Assembly: GCA_007116575.1 (NCBI GenBank)
Contig: SKIF01000136.1
Coordinates: forward strand, 1-35,950
DNA length: 35,950 nt
Direction: 5' to 3'
Source: Paracoccaceae bacterium
GTDB lineage: Bacteria; Pseudomonadota; Alphaproteobacteria; Rhodobacterales; Rhodobacteraceae
Part shown: positions 1 through 7,786 of the stretch, piece by piece
Numbering within the stretch: position 1 is the first letter of the stretch
How the letters are laid out: every line of letters starts with the position of its first letter
The notes under the pieces: generated by a model
The model's input: only the letters and a program-made list of their open reading frames with translations
What the model was told of the DNA's origin: nothing
Databases searched by the model: none
Translations under genes and position numbers: made by a program

Positions 1-76
1 CCGTGGCGGGTTCATCTTTCACGGCAAGGTGAAGGCTCTGGCCGACGCTGCGCGTGAAGGCGGCCTGAAGTTCTGA
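1..76 (+). CDS. rplR: 50S ribosomal protein L18, C-terminal end (partial)
   Basis: This is the last 24 codons of a gene that enters from the left edge, read in the frame that starts at base 2 and ends at TGA 74-76. The residues [20 protein letters not shown] and the final LKF match the conserved C-terminus of bacterial L18, which binds 5S rRNA in the large subunit. The position directly before rpsE is the normal spc-operon order (rplR-rpsE-rpmD-rplO-secY). The rpsE ribosome binding site (GAGGAG, 75-80) overlaps its stop codon. The upstream part lies outside the window, so nothing can be said about the rest of the protein. Confidence 0.9.
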   Translation, partial: RGGFIFHGKVKALADAAREGGLKF

Positions 77-86
77 GGAGACGATT

Positions 87-641
87 ATGGCAGAAAGACA
101 AAACCGCCGGGACCGTCGCGAGCGCGAGGAAACCCCGGAATTCGCCGATCGTCTGGTTGCGATCAACCGTGTGTCCAAGACCGTGAAGGGCGGCAAGCGT
201 TTCGGCTTTGCAGCGCTCGTCGTGGTGGGTGATCAGCGCGGTCGTGTGGGCTTCGGCAAGGGCAAGGCCAAGGAAGTGCCCGAGGCGATCCGCAAGGCGA
301 CCGAACAGGCCAAGCGCCAGATGATCCGCGTGCCGTTGCGCGACGGTCGTACGCTGCATCACGATATCGAGGGCCGTCATGGCGCGGGCAAGGTCGTGAT
401 GCGTCAGGCCGTGCCAGGGACCGGGATCATCGCCGGTGGTCCGATGCGCGCCGTGTTCGAGATGTTGGGCCTGCAGGATGTCGTGGCCAAAAGCCTCGGC
501 AGCCAGAACCCCTATAACATGATCCGGGCAACCTTTGACGGGCTGAAAAACTCTTCCAGCCCCCGTCAGGTGGCGCAGCGTCGCGGCAAGAAGGTGGCGG
601 AGATCCTCCGCAAGCCCGAAGCCGAGACCGTGGACGCGTAA
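87..641 (+). CDS. rpsE: 30S ribosomal protein S5
   Basis: The 184-residue product is S5, a small-subunit protein of the decoding region involved in translational accuracy. The N-terminal double-stranded RNA-binding fold is seen as [20 protein letters not shown] and the following [17 protein letters not shown]; the C-terminal half has the typical [18 protein letters not shown] and [15 protein letters not shown]. The length and the charged N-terminal extension fit alphaproteobacterial S5. The start is ATG 87, placed 7 nt after a GAGGAG Shine-Dalgarno that overlaps the rplR stop. The gene is 12 nt from rpmD and is clearly cotranscribed with it. Confidence 0.98.
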   Translation: MAERQNRRDRREREETPEFADRLVAINRVSKTVKGGKRFGFAALVVVGDQRGRVGFGKGKAKEVPEAIRKATEQAKRQMIRVPLRDGRTLHHDIEGRHGAGKVVMRQAVPGTGIIAGGPMRAVFEMLGLQDVVAKSLGSQNPYNMIRATFDGLKNSSSPRQVAQRRGKKVAEILRKPEAETVDA

Positions 642-653
642 GGAGCGATCACA

Positions 654-842
654 ATGGCAAAAACCATCGTCGTCAAGCAGATCGGTTCGCCGATCCGCCG
701 CCCCGCTGCTCAGCGCGCGACCCTGAAGGGGCTGGGCCTGAACAAGATGCATCGCACCCGCGAGCTCGAGGACACCCCCGCCGTGCGCGGCATGGTGAAC
801 TCGATCCCGCATCTGGTGACGATCATCGAAGAGCGCGGCTGA
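654..842 (+). CDS. rpmD: 50S ribosomal protein L30
   Basis: This 62-residue protein is L30, a small one-domain component of the large subunit. It shows the family sequence [20 protein letters not shown] followed by the conserved [20 protein letters not shown]. Length is normal for the bacterial short form. The Shine-Dalgarno AGGAG (641-645) overlaps the rpsE stop, which supports ATG 654 and coupled translation. It is followed by an unusually long 132-nt gap with two stem-loops before rplO. Confidence 0.97.
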   Translation: MAKTIVVKQIGSPIRRPAAQRATLKGLGLNKMHRTRELEDTPAVRGMVNSIPHLVTIIEERG

Positions 843-850
843 ACAGACTT

Positions 851-909
851 GGCGGGTGCACGCACCTGCCACGAAAGCGTTTATCCGGCCTGATACCGGG
901 CCGGATTTT
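851..909 (+). other. Two stem-loops in the rpmD-rplO gap
   Basis: The first hairpin pairs 851-858 with 863-870 (GGCGGGTG / CACCTGCC, one G-U, loop CACG). The second pairs 883-890 with 899-906 (ATCCGGCC / GGCCGGAT, perfect, 8-nt loop) and is followed by TTT. The second has the form of a weak intrinsic terminator or attenuator but sits inside a ribosomal operon, so partial attenuation, RNA processing or a regulatory leader for rplO are all possible. The structures are seen; the role is inferred. Confidence 0.5.
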
Positions 910-974
910 CACATAGCGCCGTGTGGCCCTGATCCGTCGCTGGCAGGGCTTTCCGGCAAAGCAGGAGAAGCGAC

Positions 975-1466
975 ATGAAACTGAATGAACTGCGCGACAA
1001 TCCCGGCGCGACCCGCACCAAGAAGCGCGTTGCCCGCGGCCCCGGCTCGGGCAAGGGCAAGACCGCTGGCCGCGGGATCAAGGGCCAGAAATCGCGCTCG
1101 GGCGTAGCGATCAATGCCTATGAAGGCGGCCAGATGCCGCTCTATCAACGCCTGCCGAAACGTGGCTTCAACAAGCCCAATCGCAAGCGGTTTGCCGTGG
1201 TGAATCTCGGCCTGATCGAGAAATTCATCACCGAGGGCAAGCTCGACGCGGCCAATACCATCACCGAGGATGCGCTGGTCGCATCGGGCCTCGTGCGCCG
1301 CAAGCTTGATGGTGTGCGCGTGCTCGCAAAGGGCGAGATCAGCACCAAGGTTGCATTGCAGGTCAGCGGTGCGTCGAAATCGGCGGTTGCAGCGGTAGAA
1401 AACGCTGGCGGCAGCGTCGAGATTGTCGCCCCCGCGCCGAAAAACGAGGCGGCGGCTGCTGAATAA
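975..1466 (+). CDS. rplO: 50S ribosomal protein L15
   Basis: The 163-residue product is L15, a late-assembling large-subunit protein. The N-terminus [20 protein letters not shown] and the glycine/lysine-rich [20 protein letters not shown] are diagnostic; the globular C-terminal domain ends in a short alanine-rich tail after [23 protein letters not shown] 975 has AGGAG at 963-967. The gene lies between stem-loop-bearing gaps on both sides (132 nt before, 108 nt after). Confidence 0.97.
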   Translation: MKLNELRDNPGATRTKKRVARGPGSGKGKTAGRGIKGQKSRSGVAINAYEGGQMPLYQRLPKRGFNKPNRKRFAVVNLGLIEKFITEGKLDAANTITEDALVASGLVRRKLDGVRVLAKGEISTKVALQVSGASKSAVAAVENAGGSVEIVAPAPKNEAAAAE

Positions 1467-1515
1467 GGTTGTGAGAGGCGCTTGAGGCCCTTACATCACT
1501 GCCCACAGGGATCTT

Positions 1516-1548
1516 GCGCCGCCAACCGGGCCCCCGGTCTGGCGGCGC
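1516..1548 (+). other. Strong stem-loop before secY
   Basis: A long GC-rich hairpin lies in the rplO-secY gap. The outer arms GCGCCGCCA (1516-1524) and TGGCGGCGC (1540-1548) pair perfectly over 9 bp, and inner arms ACCGGG (1525-1530) and CCCGGT (1533-1538) continue the stem with one bulged C. No T-tract follows (TGACATGAC), so a simple intrinsic terminator is unlikely. It ends 26 nt before the secY ATG and could set RNA stability, processing or secY expression. Confidence 0.6.
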
Positions 1549-1574
1549 TGACATGACATGGAAGAGAGACGCGC

Positions 1575-2948
1575 ATGGCATCTGCGACAGACTCACTTGC
1601 GGCCAATACAAGCTGGGGGGCGCTCGCCAAAGCCAGCGATCTGCGCCGCCGGATCTTCTTCGCACTGGGGCTGCTGATCGTCTACCGCATCGGCACCTAT
1701 ATCCCGGTGCCGGGTATTGACGGCATCGCACTGCGCGAATTCATGGACGAGGCGGCCTCCGGCATCGGCGGGATGCTCAACATGTTCACCGGGGGCGCTA
1801 TCAGCCGGATGGGGATCTTCGCGCTCGGGATAATGCCCTATATTTCGGCCGCGATCATCGTGCAGCTTGTCGGGGCGATGTACGAGCCCTGGAAGCAGCT
1901 CAAGAAGGAAGGCGAGATGGGGCGGCGCAAGCTGAACCAGTATACGCGCTACCTGACGGTGCTGCTGGCAACAGGGCAATCCTATGGGTTGGCGGTCTCG
2001 CTGGAGGCCGGTGATCTGGCGACCGATCCGGGCTGGTTCTTCCGCGCTGCTGTGGTGATCACGCTGGTCGGCGGCACGATGTTCCTGATGTGGCTGGGTG
2101 AACAGATCACCGAGCGCGGTATCGGCAACGGCATCTCGCTGATTATCTTCGTCGGCATTATCGCCGAGATTCCGGCGGCGCTGGCACAGTTCCTCAGCCA
2201 GGGCCGTTCGGGCGATCTGGCTCCGGCGGTTGTCATTGGGGTGATCATCATGGTCGTTCTGGTGATCGGCTTCGTCGTCTTCATGGAGCGCGCGATCCGA
2301 AAGATCACGATCCAGTATCCGCGCCGTCAGGTCGGGATGAAAGTGTTCGACGGCGGTGCGTCGCATCTGCCGATCAAGGTCAACCCCGCCAACGTGATCC
2401 CCGCCATCTTCGCCTCTTCGCTGCTATTGCTGCCAACGACCGTTGCGACCTTCTCGGGGCAGGGGCAGAGCGAGCTGACCGCAACGATTCTGGCGTATTT
2501 TGGCCCCGGCCAGCCCGCCTATCTTGCCTTCTTCACGGCCATGATCGTGTTCTTCACCTTCTTCTATACGCAGAACGTGTCCTTCAAGACCGAGGATGTG
2601 GCGGAGAACCTGAAGAACCAGAACGGCTTCATTCCCGGCATCCGCCCCGGCAAGCGCACAGAGGAATATCTGGACTATGTCGTGGTGCGACTTGTCACTG
2701 TGGGGGCGATTTATCTGGCGGCGGTCTGTCTTCTGCCCGAGATCCTGCGCGGCCAGCTGGCGATCCCGTTCTATTTCGGTGGTACCTCGGTGTTGATTGT
2801 GGTCTCGGTGACAATGGACACGATCAACCGTGTTCAGTCGCACCTGGTCGCGCATCAGTATGAAGGGCTGCTGGAGAAATCACAGTTGCGCGGCAAGAAC
2901 CGCAAACGCCCTGCTGGCAACAAACCGAAGGCTCCGTCGCGTCGATGA
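1575..2948 (+). CDS. secY: Preprotein translocase subunit SecY
   Basis: SecY is the channel-forming subunit of the SecYEG translocon in the inner membrane. The 457-residue protein has the N-terminal [20 protein letters not shown] with PVPGID, the first-helix/plug region [20 protein letters not shown], the conserved [10 protein letters not shown]-like [15 protein letters not shown], and about ten hydrophobic helices. The C-terminal cytosolic tail is basic ([19 protein letters not shown]). ATG 1575 is preceded by the modest purine stretch GGAAGAGAG (1560-1568). Its stop overlaps the adk start (ATGA, 2945-2948), so the two are translationally coupled, an arrangement common in alphaproteobacteria. 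Confidence 0.98.
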   Translation: MASATDSLAANTSWGALAKASDLRRRIFFALGLLIVYRIGTYIPVPGIDGIALREFMDEAASGIGGMLNMFTGGAISRMGIFALGIMPYISAAIIVQLVGAMYEPWKQLKKEGEMGRRKLNQYTRYLTVLLATGQSYGLAVSLEAGDLATDPGWFFRAAVVITLVGGTMFLMWLGEQITERGIGNGISLIIFVGIIAEIPAALAQFLSQGRSGDLAPAVVIGVIIMVVLVIGFVVFMERAIRKITIQYPRRQVGMKVFDGGASHLPIKVNPANVIPAIFASSLLLLPTTVATFSGQGQSELTATILAYFGPGQPAYLAFFTAMIVFFTFFYTQNVSFKTEDVAENLKNQNGFIPGIRPGKRTEEYLDYVVVRLVTVGAIYLAAVCLLPEILRGQLAIPFYFGGTSVLIVVSVTMDTINRVQSHLVAHQYEGLLEKSQLRGKNRKRPAGNKPKAPSRR

Positions 2949-3589
2949 ATATCATTCTGATCGGCCCGCCCGGCGCGGGCAAGGGCACACAGGCGAAGCG
3001 GTTGGTCACGGAACGTGGCATGGTCCAGCTTTCGACAGGCGACATGCTGCGCGAGGCAAAGGACTCGGGCACGGAAATGGGGCAGCGTGTAGCCGAGGTC
3101 ATGAGCAAGGGAGCACTGGTCACCGATGAGATTGTCATCGGGCTGATTGCCGAAAAGCTCGATAGCCTGGGTGATGCAGGCGCGATCTTCGACGGTTTCC
3201 CCCGAACGCTCGCTCAGGCCGATGCGCTGGACGATCTGTTGCAGGCCCGCGGCGCGCCGATTGACCATGTTATCGAGATGCGGGTCGATGACGAGGCGCT
3301 GGTGGCGCGGATTTCCGGTCGCTTTTCCTGCGCCAGTTGCGGGGAGGTCTATCACGACACGACAAAACCCACCCGCAAGGATGGTGTCTGCGACATCTGC
3401 GGCAGCGCCCAGTTCATTCGCCGCGCCGATGACAACGAAGAGTCGCTGCGCGCTCGTCTCATGGCCTATTACAAGCAAACCTCGCCGCTGCTGGGCTATT
3501 ACCACGCCAAGGGACAGTTGAGCGTGGTTGATGGCATGGGGCAGATGGATGCGGTTGCCGGGGCGATTTCAGGGGTTCTGGATAGCTGA
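2945..3589 (+). CDS. adk: Adenylate kinase, zinc-lid type
   Basis: Adenylate kinase interconverts ATP + AMP and 2 ADP in the cytosol. The 214-residue protein is the long form: P-loop GPPGAGKGT at 7-15, AMP-binding STGDMLR near 30-36 and FDGFPRT near 82-88. The LID domain carries four cysteines, Cys129/Cys132 (CASC) and Cys149/Cys152 (CDIC), the structural zinc pattern known from several bacterial enzymes rather than the His/Ser/Asp/Thr lid of E. coli. It starts inside the secY stop (ATGA) and is followed by a 207-nt leader before rpsM, so it is the last gene before a probable regulatory break in the operon. Confidence 0.97.
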   Translation: MNIILIGPPGAGKGTQAKRLVTERGMVQLSTGDMLREAKDSGTEMGQRVAEVMSKGALVTDEIVIGLIAEKLDSLGDAGAIFDGFPRTLAQADALDDLLQARGAPIDHVIEMRVDDEALVARISGRFSCASCGEVYHDTTKPTRKDGVCDICGSAQFIRRADDNEESLRARLMAYYKQTSPLLGYYHAKGQLSVVDGMGQMDAVAGAISGVLDS

Positions 3590-3634
3590 ACCCCGCACCT
3601 TGCGCGCGCTCCCGCAGAGGTGAGCCGCAGGGCC

Positions 3635-3663
3635 TTGACGCGCCGCAGAAAACCCCATACGCG
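3635..3663 (+). promoter_or_regulatory. Candidate sigma70-like promoter upstream of rpsM
   Basis: TTGACG (3635-3640) and TACGCG (3658-3663) are separated by 17 nt. The -35 matches the consensus at five of six positions; the -10 is poor. It sits at the start of the long adk-rpsM gap, where an internal alpha-operon promoter would make sense. This is a pattern match only. Confidence 0.3.
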
Positions 3664-3682
3664 ACACTCTCGGATTGCGAAT

Positions 3683-3776
3683 CGCGCCTCGGCTACGGGG
3701 CGTGTTTCGTTTTGGAAAGGCACGCGGGGGACAAACCTCCCCGTGTTGTGAAAAAAGGTTCTGGGATTACGGAACC
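3683..3776 (+). promoter_or_regulatory. Structured leader upstream of rpsM
   Basis: Three stem-loops precede rpsM: 3683-3688 with 3699-3704 (CGCGCC / GGCGTG, one G-U); 3722-3729 with 3739-3746 (ACGCGGGG / CCCCGTGT, one G-U, followed shortly by AAAAAA); and 3757-3762 with 3771-3776 (GGTTCT / GGAACC, one G-U). The last ends 8 nt before the rpsM Shine-Dalgarno. Such a leader is a plausible site for ribosomal-protein autoregulation, but no known leader motif was recognised. Confidence 0.45.
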
Positions 3777-3796
3777 GCAACGAAAGGAAAACCCGC

Positions 3797-4165
3797 GTGG
3801 CACGTATTGCTGGCGTTAATATTCCCACAGGAAAGCGCGTTCCTATCGCGTTGACCTATATCCACGGTATCGGACCCGAGTCGGCCCGCCAGATCTGTGC
3901 GGCGGTTGGCATCGACACGTCGCGCCGCGTCAATGAGCTTTCGGATGCCGAGATTCTGGCCGTCCGTGAGCATATCGACGCGAATTTCACGGTCGAAGGC
4001 GATCTGCGCCGTGAAGTTCAGATGAACATCAAGGGCATGATGGATATCGGCTCGTATCGCGGTCTGCGCCATCGTCGCAACCTCCCCGTGCGCGGTCAGC
4101 GCACCCATACCAATGCGCGCACGCGCAAAGGCCCGGCGAAAGCCATCGCCGGCAAGAAGAAATAA
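3797..4165 (+). CDS. rpsM: 30S ribosomal protein S13
   Basis: The 122-residue product is S13, a small-subunit head protein contacting 16S rRNA, tRNA and L5. It begins [20 protein letters not shown] and contains [19 protein letters not shown] and the C-terminal [20 protein letters not shown]. The start is GTG 3797, with AAAGGA at 3784-3789; the family N-terminus begins exactly here, so the GTG start is well supported. It is the first gene of the alpha-operon half and lies behind a structured 207-nt leader. Confidence 0.97.
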   Translation: MARIAGVNIPTGKRVPIALTYIHGIGPESARQICAAVGIDTSRRVNELSDAEILAVREHIDANFTVEGDLRREVQMNIKGMMDIGSYRGLRHRRNLPVRGQRTHTNARTRKGPAKAIAGKKK

Positions 4166-4180
4166 GGGGAGGGTGTAGAG

Positions 4181-4570
4181 ATGGCTCGTGACAAGACTCG
4201 CGTCAAACGCAAGGTCCGCAAGAATATCGCTGCTGGCGTCGCCCATGTGAACTCCAGCTTCAACAACACCAAGATCCTGATCTCGGACGTGCAGGGCAAC
4301 GCGATCTCGTGGTCGTCGGCTGGCACGATGGGCTTCAAGGGCTCGCGCAAATCCACGCCTTATGCCGCGCAGCTGGCCGCTGAAGACGCTGGCAAAAAGG
4401 CACAGGAACACGGTGTCAAGACGCTGGAGGTCGAGGTGCAGGGGCCGGGTTCAGGGCGCGAATCGGCGCTGCGCGCTTTGGCTGCGGCTGGTTTCAATAT
4501 CACCTCGATCCGCGATGTGACGCCAATGGCCCATAACGGCTGCCGCCCCCCCAAGCGTCGCCGCGTCTGA
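4181..4570 (+). CDS. rpsK: 30S ribosomal protein S11
   Basis: S11 is a platform protein of the small subunit. The 129-residue protein has the family sequences [20 protein letters not shown], the [20 protein letters not shown] block, [20 protein letters not shown], and the C-terminal [21 protein letters not shown] 4181 follows AGGGGAGGG (4165-4173). Here rpsK is followed by rpoA without rpsD (S4), which is the usual alphaproteobacterial order and not a local deletion. Confidence 0.98.
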   Translation: MARDKTRVKRKVRKNIAAGVAHVNSSFNNTKILISDVQGNAISWSSAGTMGFKGSRKSTPYAAQLAAEDAGKKAQEHGVKTLEVEVQGPGSGRESALRALAAAGFNITSIRDVTPMAHNGCRPPKRRRV

Positions 4571-4589
4571 CCGGATTTCAAACCACGGA

Positions 4590-4668
4590 CGGGCCGCATG
4601 TTTCATGCGGCCCGCCCCTGTCATTTAGGCCCTCGGGCGTTGCTGCGTTTCGGACATGGCGCGGCAAC
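4590..4668 (+). other. Two stem-loops in the rpsK-rpoA gap
   Basis: A perfect 11-bp hairpin pairs CGGGCCGCATG (4590-4600) with CATGCGGCCCG (4604-4614) around a TTT loop. A second pairs GTTGCTGCG (4639-4647) with CGCGGCAAC (4660-4668), one G-U, and ends 6 nt before the rpoA Shine-Dalgarno. Neither is followed by a T-tract. They may be RNA processing or stability elements, or a regulatory leader for rpoA. Confidence 0.55.
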
Positions 4669-4687
4669 AGGAATGGAGGCGACACGC

Positions 4688-5704
4688 ATGATCCACAAGA
4701 ATTGGCAAGAACTCATCAAACCCGCGCAACTGGACATCAAGCCCGGTTCCGACCCGATGCGGCAGGCCGTGATCACGGCAGAACCGCTGGAGCGCGGTTT
4801 CGGCCTGACGCTGGGCAATGCGCTGCGCCGGGTGCTGATGTCCTCGCTGCAGGGCGCGGCGATCACATCTGTGCAGATCGACAATGTGCTGCACGAATTT
4901 TCCTCGGTCCCGGGCGTGCGCGAAGACGTGACCGATATCGTGCTGAACCTCAAGACCGTGGCGCTGCGCATGGATGTCGAAGGGCCCAAGCGGGTCTCGA
5001 TCTCTGCGCAGGGGCCGGGCGTTGTGACGGCAGGCGATATCCAGACCAGTGCGGGGATCGAGGTTCTGAACCGTGATCAGGTGATCTGTCACCTCGATGA
5101 CGGTGCATCTGTCTATATGGAACTGTCGGTCAACACCGGGAAGGGCTATGTCTCGGCCGACAAGAACCGTCCCGAGGATGCACCCATCGGGCTGATCCCG
5201 ATCGACGCCATTTTCTCGCCGGTGCGCAAGGCCAGCTATGAGGTGCAGCCGACTCGCGAGGGGCAGGTTCTTGACTATGACAAGCTGACCATGAAGGTCG
5301 AGACCAATGGCTCGGTCAGCGCTGAAGATGCCGTCGCCTATGCCGCGCGCATCCTGCAGGATCAGCTTCAGGTCTTCGTCAATTTCGACGAGCCGGAATC
5401 GGCTGGCGCGAAGGACGATGATGACGGGTTGGAGTTCAACCCGCTGCTGCTCAAGAAGGTGGACGAGCTGGAACTGTCGGTGCGTTCGGCCAACTGCCTC
5501 AAGAACGACAATATCGTCTATATCGGCGATCTGATCCAGAAGACCGAGGCCGAGATGCTGCGCACGCCGAATTTCGGGCGCAAGTCGCTCAACGAGATCA
5601 AGGAAGTGCTCTCGGGCATGGGGCTGCATCTGGGCATGGATGTCGAGGAATGGCCGCCGGAGAATATCGACGATCTGGCCAAGCGCTTCGAGGATCAGTT
5701 CTGA
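4688..5704 (+). CDS. rpoA: DNA-directed RNA polymerase subunit alpha
   Basis: The alpha subunit dimerises to scaffold RNA polymerase assembly and its C-terminal domain contacts activators and UP elements. The 338-residue protein starts [12 protein letters not shown] and has the N-terminal-domain motif [20 protein letters not shown]. The C-terminal domain is seen in [20 protein letters not shown] and [15 protein letters not shown] 4688 is chosen over an upstream in-frame start because GGAGG lies at 4675-4679 and the family N-terminus begins here. It stands 117 nt after rpsK and 129 nt before rplQ. Confidence 0.98.
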   Translation: MIHKNWQELIKPAQLDIKPGSDPMRQAVITAEPLERGFGLTLGNALRRVLMSSLQGAAITSVQIDNVLHEFSSVPGVREDVTDIVLNLKTVALRMDVEGPKRVSISAQGPGVVTAGDIQTSAGIEVLNRDQVICHLDDGASVYMELSVNTGKGYVSADKNRPEDAPIGLIPIDAIFSPVRKASYEVQPTREGQVLDYDKLTMKVETNGSVSAEDAVAYAARILQDQLQVFVNFDEPESAGAKDDDDGLEFNPLLLKKVDELELSVRSANCLKNDNIVYIGDLIQKTEAEMLRTPNFGRKSLNEIKEVLSGMGLHLGMDVEEWPPENIDDLAKRFEDQF

Positions 5705-5775
5705 GAGAGTTAGCGGGGAGGCGGGTGCTGCGCGCCCGCCCCTCAGCCAAGACCGGGCATGGTGCCCCAAGGAGA

Positions 5776-5797
5776 GCCAAGGTCACGCAGCCTTGGC
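5776..5797 (+). other. Stem-loop in the rpoA-rplQ gap
   Basis: GCCAAGG (5776-5782) pairs with CCTTGGC (5791-5797) around an 8-nt loop, 23 nt before the rplQ Shine-Dalgarno AAGGAG (5821-5826). A second, imperfect G-rich/C-rich pairing is possible just downstream of the rpoA stop (about 5714-5744). There is no T-tract. Function unknown. Confidence 0.4.
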
Positions 5798-5833
5798 CGG
5801 ACAAAGCAAAAGAGACGTTGAAGGAGAAAACAC

Positions 5834-6250
5834 ATGCGTCACGCCAGAGGATACCGCCGCCTGAACCGCACCCACGAGCACCGCAAGGCGCTGTTTGCGA
5901 ATATGGCCGGCTCGCTCATTGAACATGAGCAGATCAAGACCACCTTGCCCAAGGCCAAGGAACTGCGCCCCATTGTCGAGAAGCTGATCACGCTGGCCAA
6001 GCGCGGCGATCTGCACGCGCGCCGTCAGGCGGCAGCGCAGCTCAAACAGGACAAGCATGTCGCCAAGCTTTTCGAAGTGCTGGGGCCGCGCTACAAGGAA
6101 CGTCAGGGCGGCTATGTCCGCGTGCTCAAGGCGGGCTTCCGCTATGGCGACATGGCCCCGATGGCGATCATTGAGTTTGTCGAGCGCGATGTGAATGCCA
6201 AGGGCGCCGACGATCTGGCCCGGCTCGAGGCCGAGACTTCGGAAGACTGA
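5834..6250 (+). CDS. rplQ: 50S ribosomal protein L17
   Basis: L17 is a large-subunit protein near the exit tunnel. The 138-residue product begins [20 protein letters not shown] and contains [20 protein letters not shown] and the block [20 protein letters not shown]. The C-terminus carries a short acidic tail ([11 protein letters not shown]). ATG 5834 has AAGGAG at 5821-5826. It is the last gene of the ribosomal operon and is followed directly by an intrinsic terminator. Confidence 0.98.
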   Translation: MRHARGYRRLNRTHEHRKALFANMAGSLIEHEQIKTTLPKAKELRPIVEKLITLAKRGDLHARRQAAAQLKQDKHVAKLFEVLGPRYKERQGGYVRVLKAGFRYGDMAPMAIIEFVERDVNAKGADDLARLEAETSED

Positions 6251-6273
6251 GCCTGACAGACTGTATTCAGAGG

Positions 6274-6302
6274 GGGCCCGCATCTGTGATGCGGGCCCTT
6301 TT
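6274..6302 (+). terminator. Intrinsic terminator of the ribosomal operon
   Basis: GGGCCCGCAT (6274-6283) pairs perfectly with ATGCGGGCCC (6289-6298) around the loop CTGTG, and TTTT (6299-6302) follows. It lies 24 nt after the rplQ stop and just before a promoter-like sequence, so it closes the spc/alpha operon. Confidence 0.9.
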
Positions 6303-6306
6303 CCCA

Positions 6307-6336
6307 TTGAAACCGTGCTGCGTGACTTCCTATATC
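6307..6336 (+). promoter_or_regulatory. Sigma70-like promoter of the protease gene
   Basis: TTGAAA (6307-6312) and TATATC (6331-6336) are 18 nt apart, directly after the ribosomal terminator and 30 nt before ATG 6366. Matches to the consensus boxes are five of six and four of six. Position and quality together make it a good candidate. Confidence 0.6.
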
Positions 6337-6365
6337 GGGGCTGTTCCGCTGTCAGAGGTCTTGCG

Positions 6366-7748
6366 ATGCGCCCCTTCATTACCGCTTTCACCTTGTTCCT
6401 GCTGGCGAGCATCCCGCTGCGTGCCGAGATGGTGCCGCAATCGGTTGAACAGGTACAGTTGAGCTTCGCCCCCGTCGTACGTTCCGCCGCACCGGCAGTC
6501 GTGAACATTTATGCTCAGCGGGTCGTCGCGCAGCGCGTCTCGCCCTTTTCCGATGACCCCTTCTTCGGCGATCTGTTCCGCAATTTCGGTCAGGTGACAC
6601 CGCGCGTGCAGAACTCGCTCGGCTCGGGGGTGATCCTGTCCGAAGACGGGATCGTGGTGTCGAATTATCATGTCGTCGGCAATGCGACCGAAATCCGCGT
6701 CGTGCTCAATGACCGTCGCGAATTTGATGCCGATATCATCCTGACCGATGAGGAAAGCGACCTCGCGGTGCTGCGATTGCGCGGGGCCTCGGACCTGCCA
6801 GTGCTCGGCTTTGCGGATTCCGATGCGGTCGATGTCGGTGATCTGGTGCTGGCCATCGGCAACCCGTTCGGTGTCGGCCAGACCGTGTCGAGCGGGATTG
6901 TCTCGGGGCTGGCGCGCTCGGGCATCGCGGTCGGGTCCGGGCGTGGGTATTTCATCCAGACCGACGCACCGATCAACCCCGGCAATTCCGGTGGGGCGCT
7001 CGTGGACATGCAGGGCCGACTGGTCGGCGTCAACACGGCGATCATCACACGCTCAGGCGCCTCGCACGGGATCGGCTTTGCCATCCCGGCCAATCTTGTT
7101 GTGCAGGTGGTGGATCAGGCAAGCGAGGGGCGGGCACGTTTCCAGCGGCCCTGGGCCGGCGTGACTGTGCAGGCGGTCGATGCCGCGCTGGCCGACGCGT
7201 TCGACCAGCGCCTGCCGGAAGGCGTGGTGCTTCTGGATCTGCACCCCCAGAGCCCGCTGGCAGATGCCGGGTTGGGGCGCGGGGACATTATTCTGGCAGT
7301 CGATGGAGCCCCGGTCAATTCTGGCCCGGAGATGATGTTCCGTCTCGCCGCGCGGGGCCTTGGCGCGCAATCCGAGTTGAGCTACCGGCGCGGACTGGAA
7401 CACGGGCAAGTCGTCATCGACCTCGTGGCACCACCGGAGATCCCGGACCGCGCCGCCCGTACGGTCGAGGGGCAGACGGCTTTGCACGGGCTCTCTGTCG
7501 CGCGGATCAATCCGGCGGTGATCGCCGAGTTCACCCTGCCGCCCGATGCCGATGGCATCCTGGTCACGGATCTGAGCGATCTTTCCGCGCGCACCGGGTT
7601 GCGACGCGGCGATATCCTGCTCTCGGTCAACGGGGTTCGCATTGAGTCCACCGATGATGTGGTGCGGTTGGCCGCCGAGCCCACGCGCAACTGGCAGATC
7701 GAGGCGCTGCGCGATGGCCGCCGCGTTGTTCTGCGCTTCCGCATGTAG
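6366..7748 (+). CDS. HtrA/Do-like periplasmic serine protease
   Basis: This 460-residue protein is a Do-like (DegP/DegQ/HtrA) protease that would degrade or refold damaged envelope proteins in the periplasm. A signal peptide is visible (MRPFITAFTLFLLASIPLRA, cleavage near 20). The chymotrypsin-like domain has the triad His102 (SNYHVV), Asp132 (ESDLAVLRL) and Ser208 (PGNSGGAL). Two PDZ domains follow, about 250-335 (LGRGDIILAVDGAPV) and 365-455 (LRRGDILLSVNGVRI). ATG 6366 is preferred to an upstream in-frame start inside rplQ because the signal peptide begins there and a promoter lies just upstream. Which Do paralogue it is cannot be decided from sequence alone. rarA follows after 38 nt. Confidence 0.93.
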   Translation: MRPFITAFTLFLLASIPLRAEMVPQSVEQVQLSFAPVVRSAAPAVVNIYAQRVVAQRVSPFSDDPFFGDLFRNFGQVTPRVQNSLGSGVILSEDGIVVSNYHVVGNATEIRVVLNDRREFDADIILTDEESDLAVLRLRGASDLPVLGFADSDAVDVGDLVLAIGNPFGVGQTVSSGIVSGLARSGIAVGSGRGYFIQTDAPINPGNSGGALVDMQGRLVGVNTAIITRSGASHGIGFAIPANLVVQVVDQASEGRARFQRPWAGVTVQAVDAALADAFDQRLPEGVVLLDLHPQSPLADAGLGRGDIILAVDGAPVNSGPEMMFRLAARGLGAQSELSYRRGLEHGQVVIDLVAPPEIPDRAARTVEGQTALHGLSVARINPAVIAEFTLPPDADGILVTDLSDLSARTGLRRGDILLSVNGVRIESTDDVVRLAAEPTRNWQIEALRDGRRVVLRFRM

Positions 7749-7786
7749 CCCTTCCGCGCCCCGCGCAACGGGTCTAGACTATCGCC

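Noticed and set aside
4571-4687. Missing rpsD between rpsK and rpoA
   Set aside because: Absence of rpsD here is usual in alphaproteobacteria, so not a deletion.
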